A stretch of DNA of 39,052 bases, taken from positions 1-39,052 of the forward strand of contig JAJUHS010000006.1 in assembly GCA_029267755.1 (NCBI GenBank), in the 5' to 3' direction. A program made the translations under genes and the position numbers. This stretch comes from Clostridiales bacterium. GTDB lineage: Bacteria; Bacillota; Clostridia; Oscillospirales; Oscillospiraceae. The notes under the pieces are model-generated. The model saw nothing but the letters and a program-made list of their open reading frames with translations, ran no database searches and was not told the origin of the DNA. This document shows positions 1 through 6,721 of this stretch, piece by piece (position 1 is the stretch's first letter; each line of letters starts with the position of its first letter).

Positions 1-1038
1 GATTTCTGCGTTAAGCTCTTTTTCAAGCTTTTTAAGCTCCTCCGATTTAGCGTGGTTAACATTGTTTCCCTGTCCGCCCAGTCCCGAGTTAACCTTAATG
101 CTGACTTTTATGCTGATATCATCTCCCTTTATTACGGGCTTGACTACGCTTTTCGCGCTGAAGATTTCTATATCTATCTTATCCTTGCTGTCGCGGTCGT
201 TTATGACTACAACGCCGCTCTTAACGTTATTCGTCACAAAGGAATAGCCGCGGCCCTGGATATTGTCAAGCTCCCCAACCATTTTAAAATCCTTGAAAAC
301 GGCGCTTTTGTTAAGCTTCAGAACCTTATCCTTGGTGTTCTCCTCGCTTTTTCCGCCGCCGCTGCTCGCTTCTCTTCCGGCCTCCTTTTTTACGTCTTCC
401 TGTTCTATCAGTTCAATTATAGGAACTACCGAGGCTTTGGATTTCGAAAGCATATTTTCCAAAAACTCTCTTACCTGGATATTATGGAACTGGGAGGTGT
501 TCCTATGGCCCTCAAGCACCTTTTCAATTTTGTCGGCGGGTATCTTGTCAAGATGCGGCTTCATATTCAGTATTTCGCTTGCCTTACCCTTAGCTACCAC
601 CATCCACGCGGTTGTTCTGGGTTCCGTATCCCTTGTCATAAAGTCCAGATATTTTAAAATGCCTTCTTCCGCGACTGACTTGCCGAAAACTATTACTCTG
701 TTGTGCCCGAAAAACGGCTTGCGCTGCACAATGCGGGTTAAGTCCCTTACGGTGTTGAACATCGTTTCCCCCTCGGATTCGATGTTCCAGAAGGTGTCGC
801 CACCGCCACCACCGCCTTTTGAGCCGCTTCCGGACTTTATTCCGCCCGGCATCGCAAGCTGCTCGATCAATTTGAATTTTCCTTCGCTTGAGCCCTTGTC
901 AATGCCGACTGCGACTACGAATGAGAAGTTGTTAAGCTCATGATAGCTCCAACACCCCGACTGGCTCAGAATAATTGAAGTGAGGCATGCCAAAACAATT
1001 GCCTTTTTGATTTTCTCTTTACTGTTACTATTGAGCAT
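1..1038 (-). CDS. Ger(x)C family spore germination lipoprotein (3' end outside window)
   Basis: The first 346 codons of a Ger(x)C (GerAC-type) protein, the lipoprotein subunit of a nutrient germinant receptor on the inner membrane of the spore. A basic N-terminus and a hydrophobic stretch lead to a lipobox ending SQSGC, with Cys29 as the probable lipidated residue, followed by WSYHELNN, the usual start of the mature protein in this family. Later stretches (TRDTEPRTTAWMVVAKG, HRNTSQFHNIQVREF) fit the GerC N-terminal domain. Two low-complexity inserts are visible: a run of six glycines near residues 75-80 and a Ser/Gly/Lys/Glu-rich stretch near residue 225. The start overlaps the end of the upstream gerA-type gene by 11 bases, so the two are translationally coupled. 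The reading frame is still open at base 1; the family is normally about 370-400 residues, so little should be missing. Confidence 0.88.
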   Translation of the reverse strand, partial: MLNSNSKEKIKKAIVLACLTSIILSQSGCWSYHELNNFSFVVAVGIDKGSSEGKFKLIEQLAMPGGIKSGSGSKGGGGGGDTFWNIESEGETMFNTVRDLTRIVQRKPFFGHNRVIVFGKSVAEEGILKYLDFMTRDTEPRTTAWMVVAKGKASEILNMKPHLDKIPADKIEKVLEGHRNTSQFHNIQVREFLENMLSKSKASVVPIIELIEQEDVKKEAGREASSGGGKSEENTKDKVLKLNKSAVFKDFKMVGELDNIQGRGYSFVTNNVKSGVVVINDRDSKDKIDIEIFSAKSVVKPVIKGDDISIKVSIKVNSGLGGQGNNVNHAKSEELKKLEKELNAEI

Positions 1039-2656
1039 TATTATTTACTCCCGGCATCTGATTATCGCCCTGCCTTTTCAAATCAACAGGGTTAATGTTT
1101 TCCGGCCTGTTTGTCATTTTCCACAGCGGGAACCTCAGAATAAAGTCTTTGAAACAGGTGGTCCTTAAAGGCACCACGGGAGACAGATAGGGCGTCCCGA
1201 AAGAGCTGAGGGAAGAAAGGTGTATTGTCATGCCAAGCAGACAGACGATAATGCCGAAGCCGCCCATTACGGATCCCATAAAAAACGTAATAAACCGCAG
1301 TATTACCGCAGATTCGGTCTGCGAAGTAACAATGAAGCTGCTGACCGCGGTTATGGCTATAACAATGACTGTGAAGTCCGAAACGATGCCGGCGGCAACG
1401 GCGGCCTGGCCGATCACAAGCGCTCCGACAATGCTGATGGCCTGTCCGACGGGGCGCGGCAGCCTTACGCCCGCTTCCCTCAGTATTTCAAACACGACCA
1501 GCATTAGGAGCATTTCAACAAACAGCGGGAAAGGAAGGCCCTCCTCCGAGGCCGCCAGGGTGAAAAGCAGAGGAGTAGGAATAAGCTCGGGATGATAGGT
1601 GAGCGCCGTGAGGTAGGCGGCCGGGGCAAAAATCGAAATAAGATATGCAAGATACCTGAAGATCCTGAGTATGCTTGCAGACATGAACCTCATATAGTAG
1701 TCTTCGGAGGTCTGAAAGCTCTCTATAAAAAGCATGGGGACGGTAAGAACGAACGGGGTGCCGTCCACAAGTATCGCGGCGCGTCCTTCCAACAGCTTCC
1801 CGGCAACAACGTCCGGTTTTTCGCTGTTTCCTATTGTAGGGAATACTGAAAAAGGGGCGTCCTCGATATACTGCTCTATATATCCGGATTCAAGGATCGA
1901 GTCCGTGTCAATCTTTCTGAGCCGTTTTTTTATTTCCTCGATAAGCGAGGGGCTGGCGATGCCTTTTATATAGGCTATACAGATATCGGTCTTTGTGCGC
2001 CGGCCTATCTTCATGCTTTCCAGAACCAGATCCGGGTTTTTTACCTTTCGTCTCAGAAGGGCGGTGTTTGTGCGCAGCGTTTCGCAGAAGCCCTCACGCG
2101 GCCCGCGGACGACCACCTCGGTTTGGGGCTCCTCTATGCTGCGGCTTTGCCATTTTCTTGTGCTTATGACAAGGGCCTTGTCAAACCCGTCTATAATCAT
2201 CACCGTATCGCCCGACATGCAGCCGTCGACTATTTTCTCAATTTCGGAAACCTGATTTACTTCTCCGACTGCAAGAAGGGTTGCTTCAAAGCTATCCAAA
2301 GTTATTTTGCTGTTTTCGTTTCCGTATATAAAACGGTGGTCATACATAAGGGGTTTGATAATATGGGCGTTGATAGACCCCTTATCTGTAAGGCCGTCAA
2401 CATAATATAAAACGGCTCTCATGGCGGGTTCTTGACCGAAGGTGAACTCGCGGGTTATAATATCGTTGCTTTCACCGAAAATGTTTTTAAAAATATCCAG
2501 GTTTTTATCGATCGATCGGGTTATATTTATTAACGGCGACGCCGAGGGCTCCACATAATCCTCTCCGTCGGAAGCGCCGCTTTCCGGGGCTTCATCCGAG
2601 GCGTTTCGGGTCATGTTGTTTAAATGAAAAAGTACTTTGCGGAAATATTCAAGCAT
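1028..2656 (-). CDS. GerA family spore germination protein (GerAA-type subunit)
   Basis: A 542-residue protein of the GerA family, the A subunit of a nutrient germinant receptor. After an acidic, variable N-terminus come the soluble N-terminal domains and then a membrane domain of several helices from about residue 330 to 490. Stretches such as AILVDGTPFVLTVP and FQTSEDYYMRF are characteristic of the family. An AAGGGG ribosome site lies about 10 bases before the chosen ATG. The Ger(x)C gene overlaps its 3' end. No GerB (amino-acid permease-like) gene sits between or upstream of the two, although A, B and C are commonly encoded together; it may lie beyond the left edge. A sigma-G-like promoter match lies upstream. 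Confidence 0.93.
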   Translation of the reverse strand: MLEYFRKVLFHLNNMTRNASDEAPESGASDGEDYVEPSASPLINITRSIDKNLDIFKNIFGESNDIITREFTFGQEPAMRAVLYYVDGLTDKGSINAHIIKPLMYDHRFIYGNENSKITLDSFEATLLAVGEVNQVSEIEKIVDGCMSGDTVMIIDGFDKALVISTRKWQSRSIEEPQTEVVVRGPREGFCETLRTNTALLRRKVKNPDLVLESMKIGRRTKTDICIAYIKGIASPSLIEEIKKRLRKIDTDSILESGYIEQYIEDAPFSVFPTIGNSEKPDVVAGKLLEGRAAILVDGTPFVLTVPMLFIESFQTSEDYYMRFMSASILRIFRYLAYLISIFAPAAYLTALTYHPELIPTPLLFTLAASEEGLPFPLFVEMLLMLVVFEILREAGVRLPRPVGQAISIVGALVIGQAAVAAGIVSDFTVIVIAITAVSSFIVTSQTESAVILRFITFFMGSVMGGFGIIVCLLGMTIHLSSLSSFGTPYLSPVVPLRTTCFKDFILRFPLWKMTNRPENINPVDLKRQGDNQMPGVNNNAQ

Positions 2657-2692
2657 TCGGCATTTTCCCCTTAATTAATTATTCTTTTTTGA

Positions 2693-2723
2693 TATTATGC
2701 TTATAAATGACAAAAAATATTTA
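2693..2723 (-). promoter_or_regulatory. possible sigma-G-type promoter of the gerA-gerC operon
   Basis: On the minus strand, TAAATA (2723-2718), an 18-base spacer and CATAATA (2699-2693) match the forespore sigma-G pattern TGAATA-17/18-CATACTA with one mismatch in each element. It lies about 37 bases upstream of the gerA start. Germinant receptor operons are known sigma-G targets in Bacillus. The match is imperfect and the region is AT-rich, so chance is possible. Confidence 0.35.
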
Positions 2724-2753
2724 CGGAGAAAGCTGCGGCTGTGGGGTATATTT

Positions 2754-3398
2754 ATGATTGGAAATGAAACAAAAGCGTCTGTCGAATTATATAAAGAAAT
2801 CGATTTTCATCTGATGAACGACGAAACCCCGTCGCTGTTCCTTTCGGAGATCAGCTGGAGCGGGGAATTTAAGGAGTATCCTTTTTCGCTCATATATGAG
2901 CTGAAAAATACGCCGCAGTCGCCGCAGCATCATCCTGAGGGAAGCGCATGGAATCATACGCTGATGGTTACGGACCAGGCGGCAAAGAACAAAAGCCGAA
3001 GCAGGGATCCACGCGCCTTTATGTGGGCAGCCCTTCTCCATGACATCGGAAAGCCCTCGACCACAAGGATTAGAAACGGCAGAATCACGTCCTACGACCA
3101 CGATACCGTCGGCGCGGAGCTGGTCAAAGACTTTTTCGGGGAATTTAACGAAAAAAGCGATTTTGTTAATAAAGTGTCCAATTTGGTGAAATACCATATG
3201 CAGATACTTTTCGTATCTAGGAAAATGCCATGGGAGGATATTAGAGGCATAAGGGAAAACAGCGACGCTGAGGAGATTGCCCTGCTGGGACTTTGCGACA
3301 GGCTTGGCAGAAAGGGCGCCGATCAAGAAGAGGAGCAGGAGAATATACGCCTGTTCCTTGAAAAATTCAACGAACCGGAAGGAAATGGGAATGGCTAA
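2754..3398 (+). CDS. HD-domain (HDIG-type) phosphohydrolase-like protein
   Basis: A 214-residue protein with an HD metal-dependent phosphohydrolase domain. Visible ligands are His68 (WNHTLMV), His96-Asp97 (LLHDIGKPS), His116 (YDHDTVG) and His148 (KYHMQ), with a later Asp in LLGLCDRLGRKG. This arrangement resembles the HD domain attached to many bacterial CCA-adding tRNA nucleotidyltransferases, but no nucleotidyltransferase domain is present, so it is a stand-alone form. The substrate cannot be read from the sequence. I chose the ATG at 2754, which has GGGGT just upstream, over the ATG 57 bases earlier, which has no ribosome site. The gene overlaps the following 51-residue gene by 8 bases. 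Confidence 0.82.
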   Translation: MIGNETKASVELYKEIDFHLMNDETPSLFLSEISWSGEFKEYPFSLIYELKNTPQSPQHHPEGSAWNHTLMVTDQAAKNKSRSRDPRAFMWAALLHDIGKPSTTRIRNGRITSYDHDTVGAELVKDFFGEFNEKSDFVNKVSNLVKYHMQILFVSRKMPWEDIRGIRENSDAEEIALLGLCDRLGRKGADQEEEQENIRLFLEKFNEPEGNGNG

Positions 3399-3546
3399 GG
3401 CAGGAATGAGAAGGCCGGACCCTAGAGACCCTCACGGAACCGAAAGCAACCGCATAACTCATTTTCCGAAGAACGAGCAGGAACCGGTTCCGGAGGTTCA
3501 GGGAAAAGCCAGGCATAAAAAAAGAAAAGTCATAGAACCTAAATGA
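3391..3546 (+). CDS. 51-residue conserved-looking small protein of unknown function
   Basis: A small, highly basic, soluble protein starting MAKAGMRRPDPRDPHGTESN and ending in a Lys/Arg-rich tail (KARHKKRKVIEPK). GGAAGGAA precedes the ATG and the start lies inside the last codons of the HD gene, so translation is probably coupled. From memory, similar short proteins with an MRRPDP...HGTESN core occur in other Clostridia; this was not checked. There are no cysteines, transmembrane segments or obvious catalytic motifs. A strong hairpin follows immediately, marking the end of the two-gene unit. Function unknown; a nucleic-acid-binding or ribosome-associated role would only be a guess from the charge. 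Confidence 0.75.
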   Translation: MAKAGMRRPDPRDPHGTESNRITHFPKNEQEPVPEVQGKARHKKRKVIEPK

Positions 3547-3574
3547 TTCGGGGGGCATCCTATGCCCCCCGAAT
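3546..3574 (+). terminator. hairpin ending the HD/small-protein unit
   Basis: A perfect 13-bp inverted repeat (3546-3558 and 3562-3574, GC-rich core GGGGGGCAT) around a 3-base loop, overlapping the stop codon of the 51-residue gene. There is no T-run after it, so it may be a weak intrinsic terminator or an mRNA 3'-end stabiliser. Confidence 0.6.
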
Positions 3575-3654
3575 ATTGCATATGCATAATCTTCCGGTGA
3601 TTAAATAGCCGCAACTGCGGATAATAAACGACGGAGGCATAAGGTAATTGAGAA

Positions 3655-4308
3655 ATGCGAAAGGAATCATTGGAAAATATGAGAATGCCCAATATTAAAA
3701 AGCTGACCGCATGCTTTATGGTTTCGGCGCTGTTTCTGCTGCCGGCGGGAGCTTTCGCCCAGAGCGGCACATATACCGTCGTCCCGGGAGACACGATGTG
3801 GAAGATTGCGGTCAAATACCAGATAGGCGTCAGCGAGCTGATAAAAGCCAATCCGCAGATATCAAACCCCTCCCTCATATATGCGGGGCAGAAAATCAAT
3901 ATACCGAGCATAGACGACGTAAAGGCGCTGGAGCAGAAGGTAATAGACCTTGTTAATAAACAGAGAGCCGCTTACGGTCTGCCGCTTCTTACGGCCAATT
4001 GGGAGCTTTGCAGGGTGGCAAGATACAAATCTCAGGACATGATTGACAAAGGATATTTCGCACATCAGTCGCCGACCTACGGTTCTCCCTTCAAAATGAT
4101 GGAGGACTTCGGAATCAGGTTTACCGCCGCGGGCGAGAACATTGCCTACGGACAGCGCACGCCCGAGGAGGTAATGAACGCATGGATGAATTCTTCCGGA
4201 CACAGAGCGAACATTTTGAGCCGGACCTATAATCAGATAGGGGTGGGCGTAGCGAAAGCCTCAAACGGAACCTTCTACTGGACGCAGATGTTTATTAAGA
4301 ATCCGTGA
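3655..4308 (+). CDS. exported LysM-CAP (SCP/YkwD-like) domain protein
   Basis: A 217-residue secreted protein. It has a signal peptide (hydrophobic core FMVSALFLLPAGAFAQ, likely cleavage after AFA), one LysM domain at about residues 38-82 (TYTVVPGDTMWKIAVKY to YAGQKINIP) that should bind peptidoglycan or the spore cortex/coat interface, and a CAP domain at about 92-217 with the family signatures AAGENIAYG, MNSSGHRANIL and FYWTQMF. LysM-CAP fusions are common in spore-forming Firmicutes, where relatives are cell-wall or spore-coat proteins; the biochemical activity of bacterial CAP domains is poorly known. The start is uncertain: AAGGT sits 9 bases before the chosen ATG, and ATGs at codons 9 and 11 would also leave the signal peptide intact. 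Confidence 0.9.
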   Translation: MRKESLENMRMPNIKKLTACFMVSALFLLPAGAFAQSGTYTVVPGDTMWKIAVKYQIGVSELIKANPQISNPSLIYAGQKINIPSIDDVKALEQKVIDLVNKQRAAYGLPLLTANWELCRVARYKSQDMIDKGYFAHQSPTYGSPFKMMEDFGIRFTAAGENIAYGQRTPEEVMNAWMNSSGHRANILSRTYNQIGVGVAKASNGTFYWTQMFIKNP

Positions 4309-4336
4309 TTTAAGGTGGAGAACTTTTGACAGTATA

Positions 4337-4363
4337 AATCCATGGTGCAGGCCATGGATTTTT
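4337..4363 (+). terminator. intrinsic terminator after the LysM-CAP gene
   Basis: A 9-bp perfect inverted repeat (AATCCATGG at 4337-4345, CCATGGATT at 4352-4360) followed by further Ts. It lies about 30 bases after the stop codon and before the promoter of the marR-ABC operon. Confidence 0.8.
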
Positions 4364-4394
4364 GCTTATAAATAGAAAGTTAACAATTTGGCTG

Positions 4395-4423
4395 TTGACA
4401 GTGCGGGCCACAAGTGCTACAAT
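4395..4423 (+). promoter_or_regulatory. sigma-A promoter of the marR-ABC exporter operon
   Basis: Consensus TTGACA (4395-4400), a 17-base spacer and TACAAT (4418-4423), 55 bases before the marR start. AT-rich dyad-like sequence (GTTAATAATTAA, near 4432-4445) between the start site and the ribosome site is a plausible place for MarR autoregulation, but no clean operator palindrome can be assigned. Confidence 0.82.
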
Positions 4424-4477
4424 CTCTAAAGCTGTTAATAATTAATGGTGTTAGATATTCGCAGGGGGTGGTGAAAT

Positions 4478-4912
4478 ATGATAGATCCTGAGTTAACGAA
4501 TGAAGTACTCACCAAATCCAGGGTTATGTTTTTTGAAATCAAGAAACGGCAGATCAATTCGGTTCTGCATGGGGAAATGTTTATTCTGCATTTCATCTCG
4601 CATAAAAAAGCGCCGGTTTTGCCAAGTGAGCTCAGCGTAGTAACGAGAACAAGCTCGGCACGCGTAGCTATGGCGCTTAAAAATCTCGAGAGCAAGGGCT
4701 TTATTGAGCGGAACATAGACAAAGCGGACAGGCGAAAGGTTCTTGTGACAATTACGGAAAAAGGGATCAAAGAGGTTGAAAAGCAGCATGACAAAATACG
4801 GGCAATAATGGAAAAGCTGATAAACGAACTGGGCGAGGAGGATGTAAGGGAGTATCTCCGCATTGTGGACAGAGTGATTGAGATATCCCGAAAAATGTCT
4901 GCGGACGAATAA
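4478..4912 (+). CDS. MarR family transcriptional regulator
   Basis: A 144-residue winged-helix regulator. The helix-turn-helix (about residues 45-75, LPSELSVVTRTSSARVAMAL) is followed by the wing with the family signature DKADRRKVLVTITEKG (about 85-100) and a C-terminal dimerisation helix. The ribosome site AGGGGGTGG lies a few bases before the ATG. It is the first gene of an operon with two ABC exporter subunits, the usual setting for a MarR repressor that controls a multidrug exporter and is released by its ligand. The ligand is unknown. Confidence 0.92.
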   Translation: MIDPELTNEVLTKSRVMFFEIKKRQINSVLHGEMFILHFISHKKAPVLPSELSVVTRTSSARVAMALKNLESKGFIERNIDKADRRKVLVTITEKGIKEVEKQHDKIRAIMEKLINELGEEDVREYLRIVDRVIEISRKMSADE

Positions 4913-4951
4913 GCGGATAAATTATTATTGTTGCATATAAGGAGCATATTC

Positions 4952-6721
4952 ATGATCAGAATTTTCAGGCATTTGAAATCAAAAGAGTGGTCGTTGATAC
5001 TCATAAGTGTGGTGCTTATTACGGCCCAGGTCTGGCTTGACCTGAAGCTGCCCGACTACATGAACGAAATAACTAAGCTCTTGCAGACAAAGGGAAGCAC
5101 CATGTCCGATATTTGGCGGTCAGGCGGCAAAATGCTGCTTTGCGCGCTCGGAAGCGGCGTTGCTTCCGTTATGGTAGGATACATAGCGGCAAGGGTGGCG
5201 GCTGGCTTTTCCCATACGCTCCGAGCCAAGCTTTTCTCAAGAGTGGAAGCATTCTCAATGGAGGAAATCAATGGCTTTTCAACCGCAAGCCTCATTACCC
5301 GCTCCACCAACGACATAACCCAGATACAAATGATGGTGGCAATGGGTATGCAGATTGCGATCAAATCTCCGATTATGGCCGTTTGGGCAGTATTCAAAAT
5401 TTCGAGCAAAAGCTGGGAGTGGACGGCGCTTACGGGCGGATGTGTGCTGCTGCTGATTATTATGCTTAGTTCGGTGATGGCTTACGCTTTGCCTAAATTT
5501 AAGAAGATACAGTGGCTGACCGATAATCTGAACCGAGTTACGCGCGAAAACCTGACGGGCATCCGAGTGGTACGCGCCTATAACGCAGAAAAGTACCAGG
5601 AAGAGAAGTTTGAGGCCGCAAACGAAGCGCTCACATCAAACAACCTTGCAGTTCAAAGCGCAATGGCTATTTTTAACCCCGGAGTACGTTTTATAATGAG
5701 CTCACTTACACTCGGTATCTACTGGATAGGTGCGTTCCTTATAAACGCCGCGGCTCCGGCCGATAAAGTCGCCTTGTTTTCGAACATGGTCGTTTTTTCG
5801 GGATATGCCATGCAGGTGCTCATATCCTTTATGATGCTGACAATGATATTCATCATGGCTCCCAGGGTATCGGTATCCGCGAAGCGCATAAACGAGGTGC
5901 TTGAAACAAAGCCTAAAATCCTCGACGGAAGCGTTACCGAGTCCCAGGAGGGGGTTGCCGGCGAAATAGAATTTAGAAACGTCAGCTTCAAGTATCCCGA
6001 CGCCGAGGATTATGTTCTGCACGATGTTAGCTTTAAGGTGAGCAAGGGCGAGACGGTGGCCTTCATAGGTTCCACCGGCAGCGGCAAAAGCACGCTTATC
6101 AACCTCGTCCCGCGCTTTTATGACGTGACCGAGGGACAGGTGCTTGTCGACGGCATAGACGTCCGGGACTACACTCAGGAGGCGCTTCATAATAAGCTCG
6201 GCTATGTGCCGCAGAGGGCGGTTCTTTTTTCCGGTACCGTCAGTTCGAACGTGGCTTACGGGGACAACGGAAGAGCTGAAACCGATGAGGAGAGGGCGGA
6301 GAGTATCAGGAAGGCTGTATACGTCGCCCAGGGAACGGAATTTGTGGAGAAAATGGAAGGAACTTATGACGCCCCCATCTCACAGGGCGGAACCAACGTG
6401 TCCGGCGGACAGAAGCAGCGCCTTTCCATCGCGCGCGCTATATACAGAAGGCCCGAGATATACATTTTTGACGATACCTTTTCAGCTTTGGATTACAGAA
6501 CGGACAGAATGCTCCGAGCTATGCTGAAAAAGGAAACAGCGGGGGTTACAAGCCTCATCGTCGCGCAGCGCATAGGAACCATTCGCGACGCGGACCGCAT
6601 CGTAGTGCTTGACGAAGGAAAGGTCGCAGGGATCGGCACTCACGATGAGCTTATGAAAAACTGCGATGTTTATAGGGAAATAGCTTATTCTCAGCTTTCA
6701 AAGGAGGAACTCGGCGCATGA
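4952..6721 (+). CDS. heterodimeric ABC exporter, subunit with degenerate ATP site
   Basis: A 589-residue half-transporter of the multidrug/lipid exporter type: six membrane helices in the first 320 residues or so, then a nucleotide-binding domain. The Walker A motif GSTGSGKST is at about 373-381, the signature VSGGQ at 483-487, and Walker B ends IFDD (Asp507-Asp508), with Asp508 where the catalytic Glu normally stands. That substitution marks the degenerate member of asymmetric exporters such as TM287/288 and BmrC/BmrD. I placed the start at 4952, where AAGGAG lies 7 bases upstream, rather than at the in-frame TTG at 4928. The stop overlaps the next ATG by 4 bases (ATGA), so the two subunits are made together. 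Substrate unknown; the MarR neighbour suggests drugs or a toxic metabolite. Confidence 0.93.
   Translation: MIRIFRHLKSKEWSLILISVVLITAQVWLDLKLPDYMNEITKLLQTKGSTMSDIWRSGGKMLLCALGSGVASVMVGYIAARVAAGFSHTLRAKLFSRVEAFSMEEINGFSTASLITRSTNDITQIQMMVAMGMQIAIKSPIMAVWAVFKISSKSWEWTALTGGCVLLLIIMLSSVMAYALPKFKKIQWLTDNLNRVTRENLTGIRVVRAYNAEKYQEEKFEAANEALTSNNLAVQSAMAIFNPGVRFIMSSLTLGIYWIGAFLINAAAPADKVALFSNMVVFSGYAMQVLISFMMLTMIFIMAPRVSVSAKRINEVLETKPKILDGSVTESQEGVAGEIEFRNVSFKYPDAEDYVLHDVSFKVSKGETVAFIGSTGSGKSTLINLVPRFYDVTEGQVLVDGIDVRDYTQEALHNKLGYVPQRAVLFSGTVSSNVAYGDNGRAETDEERAESIRKAVYVAQGTEFVEKMEGTYDAPISQGGTNVSGGQKQRLSIARAIYRRPEIYIFDDTFSALDYRTDRMLRAMLKKETAGVTSLIVAQRIGTIRDADRIVVLDEGKVAGIGTHDELMKNCDVYREIAYSQLSKEELGA

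Noticed and set aside
263-943. 226-residue plus-strand frame opposite Ger(x)C
   Set aside because: Its Ser/Pro/Leu-rich composition comes from the antisense of the germination gene; no ribosome site or family match.
3577-3586. TGCATATGCA palindrome after the small-protein terminator
   Set aside because: A 10-base AT-rich palindrome with no regulator nearby to connect it to; likely chance.
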